Shown: in pieces, positions 12,901 through 21,479 of the stretch | How the letters are laid out: the number at the start of each line of letters is the position of its first letter | How positions within the stretch are numbered: position 1 is the first letter of the stretch | NCBI GenBank assembly: GCA_014529385.2 | Contig: CM043957.1 | Location: 64,602,003 to 64,666,002, forward strand | Length of the DNA: 64,000 nucleotides | Source of the DNA: Adiantum capillus-veneris | Taxonomy: Eukaryota > Streptophyta > Polypodiopsida > Polypodiales > Pteridaceae | Direction of reading: 5' to 3' | The notes under the pieces: model-generated | Database searches by the model: none | Told to the model about the DNA's origin: nothing | Seen by the model: only the letters and a program-made list of their open reading frames with translations | Made by a program: the position numbers and the translations under genes

Positions 12901-15259
12901 CTGGACTCACCCATTCTGTGGTCTCCACTGGAACTATGAACCCTGCCTTCAATAACTTGTCCACCTCTACCCGCAAGGCTTCCATTTGCTCTTGACCCAT
13001 CCTTCTTAGCCTTTGCCGCACTGGCTTAGCACCTTCTTTCAGCTCTATATGCATCTCTTCACCCTTGAACCCTCTGATCTCTTCATATGAAGTAATGAAC
13101 AAATTAGGAAAACTAGCCAGCATATGCAAATATATATCCTTCTCCATAGCTGAGAGGTCTCCACTAATCATTTGCGTCATTAATTCCTGCTTTTTTGACA
13201 ACTCAACCTTGGTTTGCATCAGCCCTTCAATCACTTCATAAGGTCCTTCACTTTCATCTTCAACTTCATTCGCAAATGCGACTAAACCACACTCCTGGAT
13301 TTCTTTATCCATCAAAAGAAATGCAACATCAACATCCTCATCACTGCTGGTAGTGCTATCACTATCCTCATCTGTCACCGTGGAAGAGTCTTCATCACTA
13401 GACTCATCCTCATCTTCATAAAGCTCCTCTAATCGTTTCCTTGTGTCCATATTATAAAGCTTCTTGGTACCTGTCTTTCCATAGAGGCTAATTGTACCAT
13501 GTCGCCAATCTTGAACAGCTCCCACTGCACGTAACCATGGTCTGCCCAGTATAATAGGATATGCTCCCAACCCTGCTGGCATCACATGAAAATCAACCAC
13601 TGCCTTTGCATCATATGCCTCCACTTCTAAGCTCTTTACAACACCCAAGCATTTTACTTTTTGATGGTTTGCCAATCTGATCCGAAAACCTGACACCCCA
13701 GCCACTGTGAGACCCATCTTCTCAACGCATGAGTGTGTTATGACGCATATTTGGGCTCCGCCATCCACATAACCTTGTCCCAAATTTTTCCTTTTATGCC
13801 ACACATCTACTATTGGACAAATGTCTGGTAGCTCGTCCATTGCCAACACCTTCACTGAACCTCTCTCTGGCTCTTTCTCCATTGGGTTAACCATCCTCTT
13901 CCACTGTCGCTTTAGCTTAGGAACCATTTCTATGAGCTGCCCAAAAGTAACATCTGCCTTCCTGCTCGTCAGATCCTCCTTCAAGTCATAGCTTAATTGC
14001 CCATCCCCTAGTGGAAAATCTGAAACATGAAACTTTCGACGAGCTCTCCTTTTCCTCTTGGCCTTGACATCCTCGCCTTCATGGCTCTTTCCTTTCTTCT
14101 TACTAGGACCTGGGGCACTTCTTCCTTCCTTATCCTCTGTGGTCCTCTTCCCAATAGGCATCACTAATGTATCCTCTAGCTTTGATGCCTTCTCCAAGGT
14201 GACTACACTTAGCACTTTTGTCTTTCCCTTTTCCTCCTGGGTCAGTCCACTGGTCCCTTCGTCTCCCTTAATTTCGATGCCATAATCATTTGATCTAGTT
14301 AGCACCTGTCTTGGCAATGGATACATGTCTCCCCCCATCCTTGGTGGCTTATCACATTGCGGGCTGATGTGACCCAACTCTCCACAATTATAACATGTGG
14401 GCGTCTGCCTCCAAAACCTACTATTACTTTGTCCAGCACCATTCCTAGGTCTTTCTTCACCTCCTGGCTGATTTGCAAACCGCCCTCGACCTCGATTATT
14501 TCCCACTTGACCTAGCATGTTTAGGCTGAGATTCTTCATCAGATCAACCACTTGCCTCATGTCTTGCCTTAGGCCATCATCTTGCACTGCTGTAGTGACC
14601 ACTGCTGGCATAACCTGAGTAGTAACAGGAACCACTGGTTCATGATGAACCCCTGACATGCGCCCTTGTAAAGACTCTATAGGCTGAAATTCAGACCTCA
14701 TTGGCAACGACTCCACCCCTAACTGGCTCATTTTCCTCAGCTTCCACTCTTTGTTCCTTGCTACCTCTAGTGCATCTTCATATGTCCTAGGCTTCTTTAG
14801 CTCTACTCTCCAACGTATATTCTCCCAAAGACCAGCCAAGAACCTGTCCTTCTTCATCATGTCAGGCGGGGGTACCTGTGGTGCTAAAGCCTTGCACATT
14901 CGCTCCCATGCCAATGAAAACTTACGTATGTACGCATCTACTGGCTCACCTTCCTTTTGCACCAAAGCCTGTACTTCTTGCCACACTTTGTCAGGGTCTT
15001 CTATCTTCACAAACTCCACTTCCAATCCATGCCTTAGATTGTCCCAACTCAATCTTATAGGTGGATCAGCCATACGCAACTCCTCTTCAAATGCTTTGGA
15101 CCAAGCTCGTGCATCACTCTTCAAACAAATTTGGAGAAGGCGTAACATTTGCGTAGGGTCATGAATCTGGTTGCTAATGCAGGCAACCTCCATCTTTTCC
15201 AAAAATTCTTCCACATCTTCATCACTTCTTCCATGAAACTCGGGATAAGAGAAAGCCAT
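9908..15259 (-). CDS. Gag-Pol polyprotein, single uninterrupted frame
   Basis: The first ATG of the frame is at 15259 (MAFSYPEFHGRSDED); the frame is also open upstream to 15316 without an ATG. About 1780 residues follow without a stop. In order, with approximate residues from the upstream limit: gag; a CCHC zinc knuckle CYNCGELGHISPQC (about 308); aspartic protease YVDGGAQICV (about 514); RT with FMDDFCVYSS (about 916); the connection region; an archaeal-type RNase H starting LFFDGSYRK (about 1207); integrase with HHWC/CNRC zinc site (about 1446) and catalytic D, D, E in WGIDAIG, SDKG and NERFNG; then WEGPF near the C-terminus. A second RNase H after the RT region is typical of the Tat branch of Ty3 elements. 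One oddity is that the last RNase H acidic position reads NGEAHEA instead of N-x-EAD (11342-11344). Gag and pol share one frame with no visible shift signal. Confidence 0.95.
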   Translation of the reverse strand: MAFSYPEFHGRSDEDVEEFLEKMEVACISNQIHDPTQMLRLLQICLKSDARAWSKAFEEELRMADPPIRLSWDNLRHGLEVEFVKIEDPDKVWQEVQALVQKEGEPVDAYIRKFSLAWERMCKALAPQVPPPDMMKKDRFLAGLWENIRWRVELKKPRTYEDALEVARNKEWKLRKMSQLGVESLPMRSEFQPIESLQGRMSGVHHEPVVPVTTQVMPAVVTTAVQDDGLRQDMRQVVDLMKNLSLNMLGQVGNNRGRGRFANQPGGEERPRNGAGQSNSRFWRQTPTCYNCGELGHISPQCDKPPRMGGDMYPLPRQVLTRSNDYGIEIKGDEGTSGLTQEEKGKTKVLSVVTLEKASKLEDTLVMPIGKRTTEDKEGRSAPGPSKKKGKSHEGEDVKAKRKRRARRKFHVSDFPLGDGQLSYDLKEDLTSRKADVTFGQLIEMVPKLKRQWKRMVNPMEKEPERGSVKVLAMDELPDICPIVDVWHKRKNLGQGYVDGGAQICVITHSCVEKMGLTVAGVSGFRIRLANHQKVKCLGVVKSLEVEAYDAKAVVDFHVMPAGLGAYPIILGRPWLRAVGAVQDWRHGTISLYGKTGTKKLYNMDTRKRLEELYEDEDESSDEDSSTVTDEDSDSTTSSDEDVDVAFLLMDKEIQECGLVAFANEVEDESEGPYEVIEGLMQTKVELSKKQELMTQMISGDLSAMEKDIYLHMLASFPNLFITSYEEIRGFKGEEMHIELKEGAKPVRQRLRRMGQEQMEALRVEVDKLLKAGFIVPVETTEWVSPVVVSPKKDGKWRICVDFKPLNAATKKNPYPLPFIDQILDSVAGYERYSVCDGFSGYFQLKIALKDRTKTTFITPWGCYCYTVLPFGLSNGPSFYQERANWVLEPFIGSCVKAFMDDFCVYSSRAEHHEKLQMVLARYDECGGQLNPKKCHLAQPRVKLLGHMVSENGIEADPDKVKSIILLPSPMSTKQLATFIHKVKYMARFIPLSSQLLYPLQQVAKHDPLQWDDKCEEVFQEVKEVLGGLSAMQAPDWEKVFYVNPSVGDDAIGAMLLQKGKGSHYMRPVYCASRVKLVAERKLSEVELVMASVIFACRRFRHYLLPRPFVFLTSYAFLPQLINGINMSNVVKKWVIELQEFEFSFLVEDSTRATLADLLTYKENPLIVKEEVVRKVVEEVPQISNAHVLFFDGSYRKSHDAASGGIALYDPEGKLVCKRGFKLDAHSNNEAEYATLEAGLHICLKHGVRRLSIKGDALLVVKQVLGVWKSKNTSLKEMCFRIKGLLKKFEAWSIRHIERALNGEAHEAAQGMIGELFVLRTTLPLYHGRESLAQEEEFLLTGIIPKEIQKSKKYGFVRRAYRYKLIGDVLYMKGADLVLRRVPWREELYRVLEENHEGACGGHFALKITLHKILQEGYVWPSLHKDVHHWCRSCNRCQAFGKRVLKPELRKTIMAFDVFEKWGIDAIGPLPITSRGKSYILTAVDYLSRWAEAIAVKQITAKDVAKFVYDEICCKFGVPLELLSDKGPGFRAKLLDFLCAKMKIRHQHTTPYYPQCNGLNERFNGELVQILSKVTEHQGKNWDLELPSALWAYRTSVKTGTGFTPFHLVYGKEALLPVEVELPAVKMLEKLLGPPSDAFKERLLQLQEVQLDRMSALEHYGQMQDKALTKLNEKVKSKGIKQHDLVLRYNSKLDNTFQKKFQIKWEGPFKVVECFPNGTYQLANLDGVLHKSRVNGLRLKLYHARLMMGEQDELSVEQEMLVKDEETCDAASLISLFAAADHE

Positions 15260-15361
15260 GGCTACCCAAATTATGATGCTTTGAGAACCCCTTCGAACAC
15301 ACGTGCAAGAACCCAAAACTTTTCACTACCCAATCCCCAGAAACTTCAATGGAGCTCAGCT

Positions 15362-15580
15362 TTAGATGAGAACAAACACATGCACATCAAATGAGTTTTC
15401 ATAGTTGATCATCGGAATGACAACAGGCAAAGGACATTCCAGGATCTCTCTCAATCTTCTTGGCCCAAACATAAAGACTATGCGCTGCTGGAAAAAGATC
15501 TTCCTGGACACATGAACATTAATCTGAATTCTTTGCGTTAAATGAAAAGGAGTGAACTGAGGGCCATTTTGATCATCCAT
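15362..15580 (-). CDS. Leader small ORF, 72 codons, conserved with other Ty3 leaders here
   Basis: The ORF starts at ATG 15580 (MDDQNGPQF) and stops about 100 nt before gag. It aligns without gaps in its first half to a 72-codon ORF in the same place of the second Ty3 element (36935-37153): N5, P7, Q8, T15, I20 and V22 coincide, and both end F-(D/E)-V-x-x-(F/Y)-V-L-x-stop. Two more relatives lie at 54432-54853. The function is unknown. Tat/Ogre elements are known to carry an extra ORF before gag; whether this is the same thing is inference. The frame is also open 24 nt further upstream, but without an ATG. Confidence 0.6.
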   Translation of the reverse strand: MDDQNGPQFTPFHLTQRIQINVHVSRKIFFQQRIVFMFGPRRLREILECPLPVVIPMINYENSFDVHVFVLI

Positions 15581-15604
15581 TAAAGCCAACCATGAAGCTC
15601 CCAA

Positions 15605-16294
15605 GAAGGCACACCTGACTCAACCTCTGATTTTGCCAAAATTTCAGCAGCATAACAGCATAAATGGCTCAAAATACCAAAAAACCAGCCATCATAACTT
15701 GGGAAAATTTCGACAGAGTTTCCCCAGAAGTAGAGCAGTAGGAACCCAAAATATAGACTGTCTATGTATGCATAAACTGTCAACAATAGAACCCGAGCAT
15801 CAAGTAGGACTCACTAGTACATAGCCTATGGCGAGGTCACGAAAAGGGTGCTCCAGCTACCTGTATCACCGAAAGGATCTCCACATTTGAGAATCCCCCA
15901 GCTCAATAAAAACCTCACGCTATCGACCCTCACACGAAAGCTAATGCAAATCGCGTATAGTCAAGTCTCAGAAATGACTATCTTCCAAACCAAGTCTCAG
16001 AAATGGCTGGGACTGCCAAATACAACCAAGTATGGCTCCACAAATGCGTACAATGGCAGTTTCCACAAGTAACGTACAATCCAGCAGACAATGCGCTCAA
16101 ATAGGCGCCAAGTGACGCATTCCCGTGGCAACTGCAACTGACTCCCACTGTCAGTGTAACACTGAACTCCAGCTACCTATACCTATGTGAATCACCTGTA
16201 CCTGTACCTGTCCCTGTAACCTGTAACCTGTAACCTGTAATCCCGAATCTCGAAGCTTGAAGCTCGAAGCAGAAGGTACTCGAAGAAGATCCTC
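15605..16294 (-). other. 5' leader of the near-pristine Ty3 element
   Basis: The leader between the primer site and the small ORF has no recognised coding content. Near 16196-16242 there is a short tandem array of CCTGTA/CCTGTAA units. Confidence 0.5.
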
Positions 16295-16310
16295 CGTGGG
16301 GGCGCCAAAA
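16295..16310 (-). promoter_or_regulatory. Probable primer-binding site of the near-pristine Ty3 element
   Basis: On the coding strand, TTGGCGCCCCCACGG lies 3-4 nt after the 5' LTR end. TGGCGCC is a usual start for sequences pairing to a tRNA 3' end with a discriminator G. The tRNA was not identified. Confidence 0.5.
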
Positions 16311-16313
16311 GAA

Positions 16314-17452
16314 TGTGAGCGGGATGAAAACACACACAGCGCCTCTATAACGACCCGACACACACTCTTGGGAAGATACACACACACACTATGGGGCACC
16401 ACTCGGCTTACACAACACACCTGGCCGAGACAGGGAACACACCTCTGGAGTGAGAGGAGAGAGACTATCCACTTGCCCACTCCACACAAACACACACACA
16501 CACACACACCCAAAAACTCAGCTCAAAAGAGGAGAATTTCTGATGTTTAGATACAAATGAGCTTGGGCCAACACCAATGGGGCAAACAGCTCACACAATA
16601 TGGGTAAAATAAGCCAGATACAATCACAAACTGGAGCAGAAACTTCGCTCATAGGAGAAACTTACACAGAAAAACAGCAGGAAAAGAGTGAGGAATTTGG
16701 CAAAATGGACAGCGCCATCGCGTCCGGAACGGCCCAAAACCCCAGTCTACAATGTCAAAGTGCTCAAATCCGACCTCGGATGAGCAGTTTACGGCCAAAA
16801 CAGGCTCCAAAAACCCCAAAAACACACCTGCGGCTGTTCCTCCTCTCTTCTCCACGTTTTTTCTGGTCTTCTCTCTGTTTTTTCAGTTCCCACACTTAGC
16901 TTTATTAGTTGGGCACCCTTGGCCTTTTAGATGACCTCAAACGGACCCCGAACAGGCCAAAAACTGACCTCGCAGTGCATAGTTGTCACCTTTTTGCATC
17001 ATTCGCACACCTGGCACTCAGCTTTTTTCCAATAATGCATCTCGCCACCACGTGAAGTGGCCCCAAAAAAAGGTCCTCATGATGACCTTTCTGCATAATT
17101 CTCACAAGCAAACACCCACGTTGTGTCCGTCCTCATCTGCGTGCAAATATTGACCTCGTTCGCCCTCCTGACGCCACTAGATGCCATCTGACGCACCTGC
17201 TGACCTCACGTCGTCGGCCCGCGGATAGCTTCCTCGAGAAGTTTTACGCGCTACCAACTCCTCCTTATTGTAGAAAAACACAATGGTACTAGTAACGATG
17301 AAAATCGATGCACTATGTACATGGTGTCCTACCTGTACACATGTGGGCCCCACGTAACCACCTGGCTCTGGAAAATGGGCAATACTTTATTTGATGCACC
17401 ATGCATGGGTATGTACATATGCGCAATCCCTTGCTCCAAAAAACTCCTGACA
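16314..17452 (-). repeat. 5' LTR of the near-pristine Ty3 element
   Basis: It is 1139 bp with TG...CA ends, flanked at 17453 by the ACGT duplication. It carries the element's promoter by position. Confidence 0.95.
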
Positions 17453-17456
17453 ACGT

Positions 17457-18202
17457 GTGTGCGGAATCTCCTGCCCTGCCCTGTCCCAAGATCCACCATA
17501 CCTCCTCTATGAACCTGGTAGTATAACCCGCGAGAATCTGGTTAAGGCATGTCATGGTCCTCATCTTCTGCTGGAGCAGGGAGCGGTGACTGTGGAGGAG
17601 AATCTGTAGTACTTCCCCCCCCCCCCCCCCCAAAAAAAAAAAAAACAACAACTAGCTCCTCTCCCTTGTCGAGATCGACCGGCGCTAGTGCGCGAGCTGC
17701 CCTGACGCTGACTACCAGAAGAGCGCCAACGTGAATCTGGGACAGAAGGTGGGATAAGTGATGGATAGGTGGACGCCCGTGGCGTCGGACCCTGTGGCGT
17801 CGCACCCAACGGCGTCGGACCCTGGGGCGTTGGACCCTGTGAAGGAAAAGTTGAACCTGGAGTTGTAGCTAGAAAACTCTACAGGTATGGAGTGCCACCA
17901 GTCGGAGTAGAGACCTCTGATAATCCAAAAGCTGCTAGCTGCGTCGGTGAATAGCGCTGCGTAAGGGTCTGCTGCGAACCTAACCACTCAGCCCGAAGAC
18001 GCAATGCCCTCTACACATCTGGATCGGTCACAGGTACGGCAACGGACCCACCAAGAGCGTCCCGAAACCAGCCGAAACCTGATGATGATTGTTGAGGCGA
18101 TGGCTGTGAATAATAGGCAGAGAGAGCGTTGGGATATGACATCCCGTCCGCCATGAAATCCTCAATGCTGCGAAAGCATGGTGTGGAAGAAGAAGACATG
18201 GT
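17457..18202 (-). pseudogene. Left-arm CACTA gene A, 5' coding part
   Basis: The acceptor GCAG at 18206-18203 is followed by ACC and an ATG at 18199, which begins MSSSSTPCFRSIEDFMADGM. The protein is rich in S, P, Q and G, with a GPTPxG repeat region (about 17770-17840). In-frame stops occur after VPVTDPDV and within GTPYL-SFL, and a C-rich/A-rich run near 17615-17645 scrambles the frame. The right-arm copy has stops in different places, so the two decayed independently after the ancestor was intact. The 3' remainder lies at 7985-8738. The family is not recognised. Confidence 0.6.
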
Positions 18203-19804
18203 CTGCATTTATTACGACAAAGATTAAACTAGGGTATAAAATTCGAATATATGATTAAAAATTTACACATTGTTTTTTTTCAAACATTTAATTTTTTAAC
18301 ATTGGATTCTCTATAGTATCCAATGTTGAAAGAATCAAATGTGGAAAGAATCCAAGGTGTTTCTACAACCTATAAAAGAGTCTTGCAAAGCCTTGAGTGC
18401 TAATAAGATATCACTGTATTTATTGACTAATAAGAGATTATTATGTTTATGATTAGTGTGACCGATTGCGCGATCACTTGGACGGCCATTGGGACCTAAT
18501 ACGTCACCTACGACTTAATCATGGAGGTATGTTTATGTTTTTGTGTTGATTACTATTTAATTTAACATAATTAGTGTTGGCTTGTGTAATTGGCTTGTGC
18601 ACACACTAATTAGTGTTAATTACTGTTTAATTTAACATAATTAGTGTTGGCTTGTGTAATTGGCTTGTGCGCACACTAATTAGTGTGTGACAACATACAC
18701 TAATTAGTGTGTGCATTTCCTTGTGCACACACTAATTAGTGTGTGTTAACATACACTAATTAGTGTGTGCATTGTCTTGTGCACACACTAATTAGTGTGT
18801 GTTAACATACACTAATTCGTGTGTGCATTGGCTTGTGTAATTGGCTTGTGCACACACTAATTAGTATTTGTTAACATACACTAATTAGTGTGTGCATTGG
18901 CTTATGCACACATTGGCCAATTCCATTGACCAATGCACACACTAATCCCAAACTTATTAGTGTGCGCATTGACCAATCACATTGGCCAATGCACACACTA
19001 ATCCCAAACCTTTTAGTGTGTGCATTGACCAATCACATTGGGCAATGCACAAACTAATTAGTGTGTGCATTGACCAATCACATTGGGCAATGCACAAACA
19101 AATTAGTGTGTGCATTGACCAATCACATTGGCCAATGCACACACTAATTAGTGTGTGCATTGGCCAATGCCATTGACCAATGCACACACTAATCCCAAAC
19201 TAATTAGTGTGTGCATTGACCAATCACATTGGCCAATGCACACACTAATCACACACTAATTAGTGTGTGTTAACACACACTAATTAGTGTGTGCATTGGC
19301 CAATCCCATTGACCAATGCACACACTAATTAGTGTGTACAGTGACCAATCGCATTGGCCAATGCACACACTAATCACACACTAATTAGTGTGTGCATTGA
19401 CCAATCACATTGGCCAATGCACACACTAATCACACACTAACTAGTGTGTGTTAACACACACTAATTAGTGTGTGCATGGCCAAATCCAAATTTAACATAT
19501 TAGGTTTTGCAAGTAATAAATTTAACAAATTTGACAAATTTAACAAGTTTAAATTTTGCAAGTAACTAATAATTAACAAATTTAGGTTTTGGTGTGTCTT
19601 TACTTACACTAATTAGTGTGTGCATTAGAATAATTCACACACTAATTAGTGTGTGTAAAGAACACATGCACTAATTAGTGTGTGTGTGTGTATGCATGTG
19701 TATGCATGTGTGTGCATGCGTGTGTATGAGTATATGCATGTGTGTATGCGTGTGTGTGTGTGTATGCATGTGAAAAAATCAAAAAACATAACAACAAAAC
19801 TTAC
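18203..19804 (-). other. Intron in the 5' leader of left-arm gene A
   Basis: The donor CCAT|GTAAGT is at 19804 and the acceptor GCAG at 18203; the span is about 1.6 kb. It is filled mainly by the CACACACTAATTAGTGTGTG palindrome array. The right arm has the same donor, but its acceptor reads GCAA, so that copy could not splice here normally. Confidence 0.55.
18590..19700. repeat. Left array of CACACACTAATTAGTGTGTG palindromes
   Basis: More than a dozen copies of the 18-20 bp palindrome ACACACTAATTAGTGTGT alternate with CATTGGCCAATG and CATTGACCAATCACATTGG segments, so CCAAT boxes occur in both orientations. The array continues in a TG-rich microsatellite (about 19675-19770). The right arm has the mirror array at about 21480-22440. 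Confidence 0.85.
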
Positions 19805-19990
19805 ATGGAATTGAAGAGCTTGTTAGGAGAGGGTAGGAGAGTGGAAGAGTAGAGATGGTGGAGAGTAGAGGAGTAGAGATGGAGGTAGAGCTCAAGGTTG
19901 TGAGGTTCGCACTCTCGGCTTCTGTGGAGAAGACGATGAAATTCGAATTTTAGGGCTTTGAACTTCGCGGAGCACGTGGGTGTCCCTATT
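19805..19990 (-). other. Noncoding first exon of left-arm gene A
   Basis: A CT-rich (on the coding strand) leader is followed by an intact GTAAGT donor. It is conserved in the right arm at about 21220-21417. No ATG-led frame of note was seen. The 5' limit is approximate. Confidence 0.4.
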
Positions 19991-20315
19991 TTAAAAAAAA
20001 TTTGAAATCCGAATTTTCGCTCATATTACCGCGATCATTACCGGCTGCATTACCGCGTTCATTTCCGCATAAATTACCGTGACGCAATTTCGGGCCATAC
20101 ACACAGATGGCCACGTTCTGACATTATCACTATTGATCCTCAAAATCTATTGGTACTACGTTTTTTTATAAAATATATATTAAAAAAAAAGTATTCTCAG
20201 TACTTTGAAAATGACATTTTTACTTAAAAGTTTAATTTTTACTTTTTACTGATATTTTGTGCCCCTATTTTTTGGTAATTTGATTTTAATTAGTGTATGT
20301 AATTTATTAATGTAG
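19991..20315. promoter_or_regulatory. Divergent promoter region with GCGGTAAT motif cluster (left arm)
   Basis: Gene A (leftward) and the TNP2-like exon (rightward) are transcribed away from this stretch. At 20030-20095 there are about four ATTACCG/ATTTCCG motifs, the same motif as in the subterminal regions. An exon-like piece ends at a possible donor at 20153 (ATTG|GTACTA), in phase with the exon at 20316. The mirror region is at about 20920-21215. The promoter role is inferred from the divergent layout. Confidence 0.5.
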
Positions 20316-20546
20316 GTTGCTTGGGATGAGTTTGGCCCGTCCACCACTGAATCGGATAGATCACGGCGGTTGGCCGAGCGATTACCATGCCCATGCGTGC
20401 AGTGCAAATGCGCCATTGCTCGACTTCGACGGATATGCTTGAGCCATGTAGAAGATTATGGACTATGGGACGATCCTCGCAAGTGTGCACGGATGGAAAC
20501 AAACGATCCGCGAATTGTAGCGGCTATTGACGTCACCCTTTACTGA
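20316..20546 (+). pseudogene. TNP2-like transposase N-terminal exon, left arm (truncated)
   Basis: The acceptor AATGTAG is followed by VAWDEFGPSTTESD and RLPCPCVQCKC, then a CLSHVEDYGLWDD segment. The C-P-C-x-x-C...H...Y-x-x-W pattern fits the transposase-associated domain at the N-terminus of CACTA TNP2-type transposases (Pfam Transpos_assoc). The frame ends at a TGA near 20544, close to the palindrome loop. The catalytic domain is absent. Direction is toward the loop, the reverse of gene A in the same arm. Confidence 0.7.
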
Positions 20547-20583
20547 TGTATGGTTGGTGAAGGAGGGGAAAGGAGGGTGGAAG

Positions 20584-20654
20584 AATTTTTAGAGTGAAAG
20601 AGAGATTAAGTGAAGTGAGCAAGCATTCTAGAGAGTGTAGGAGTTGTATGTGCT
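20584..20654. other. Loop of the CACTA palindrome
   Basis: GGAGGGTGGAAG at about 20572-20583 is mirrored by CTTCCACCCTCC at 20655. The 71 bp between them are unpaired and mark the head-to-head junction. Confidence 0.75.
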
Positions 20655-20919
20655 CTTCCACCCTCCTTTCCCCTCCTCCACCAACCACACGCCAATGAGG
20701 GGTGACGTCAATAGCCGCTACAATTCGCGGATCATTTGTTTCCATCCGTGCACGCTTGCGAGGATCGTCCCATAGTCCATAATCTTCTACATGGCTCAAG
20801 CATATCCGTCGAAGTCGAGCAATGGCGCATTTGCACCGCACGCATGGGCATGGTAATCTCTCGGTCAACCACCGTGATATATCCGGTTCAGTGGACGGGC
20901 CAAACTCATCCCAAGCAAC
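20655..20919 (-). pseudogene. TNP2-like transposase N-terminal exon, right arm (truncated)
   Basis: This is the inverted copy of the left-arm exon. It begins after an acceptor at 20921-20920 with VAWDEFGPST and has RLPCPCVRCKCAIARLRR and CLSHVEDYGLWDDPRKRARM. Unlike the left copy, its frame stays open through the loop to about 20533. The two copies differ at roughly ten residues, so the arms are not a very recent duplication. No catalytic domain follows. Confidence 0.7.
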
Positions 20920-21215
20920 CTACATTAATAAATTGCATACACTAATTAAAATCAAATTACCAAAAAAATAAGGGCACAAAATATCAGTAAAAAGTAAAAA
21001 TTAAACTTTTAAGTAAAAATGTCATTTTCAAAGTACTAAGAATACTTTCATTTTATATATATTTTATAAAAAACATAGTACCAATAGATTTTGAGGATCA
21101 ATAGTGATAATGTCAGAACGTGGCCATCTGTGTGTATGGCCCGAAATTGCGCCGCGGTAATTTAGCTGCGGTAATGCAGCCGGTAATGCTCGCGGTAATA
21201 TGGATTTCAATTTTT
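20920..21215. promoter_or_regulatory. Divergent promoter region with GCGGTAAT motif cluster (right arm)
   Basis: Mirror of the left region. GCGGTAAT occurs about four times at 21150-21205, between the leftward TNP2-like exon and the rightward gene A. Confidence 0.5.
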
Positions 21216-21219
21216 TTTA

Positions 21220-21417
21220 TAAATAGGGGCACCCGCATGCCCCGCGAAGTTCAAAGCCCTAAAATTCAAATTTCATCGTCTTCTCCACAGAAGCCGAGAG
21301 CGCGAACCTCACAACCTTGAGTTCTACCTCCAACTCTACTCTTCTACTCTCCACCATCTCTACTCTTCCACTCTCCTGCCCTCTCCTACCCTCTCCCAAC
21401 AAGCTCTTAAATTCCAT
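21220..21417 (+). other. Noncoding first exon of right-arm gene A
   Basis: A CT-rich leader ends at an intact donor CCAT|GTAAGT (21418). It is homologous to the left-arm exon. The 5' limit is approximate. Confidence 0.4.
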
Positions 21418-21479
21418 GTAAGTCTTGTTGTTATGTTTTTTGATTTTTTCACACGCATACACACACACGCATACACACA

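Larger units (their letters stand above)
8739..17452 (-). mobile_element. Ty3 LTR retrotransposon, near-pristine (Tat-like, dual RNase H)
   Basis: LTRs at 8739-9879 and 16314-17452 have TG...CA ends. They differ by one substitution that I can find (near 9468 versus 17042) and one CA unit. The target duplication is ACGT (8735-8738 and 17453-17456). The undisrupted opposite arm of the palindrome, near 23505, reads through the same site without the element and confirms the 4-bp duplication. The element reads on the minus strand: 5' LTR at the right, then a primer site, leader ORF, one fused gag-pol frame, polypurine tract and 3' LTR. It is the youngest insertion that can be dated in the window. 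Confidence 0.95.

Noticed and set aside
16196-16242. Telomere-like tandem repeat (CCTGTAA)
   Set aside because: The unit is not the plant telomere unit CCCTAAA or a close variant and the array is only a few copies long.
18957-19187. Cys/His-rich repeated open frames within the palindrome array
   Set aside because: Both strands give similar frames because the DNA is palindromic and tandemly repeated; no protein is implied.
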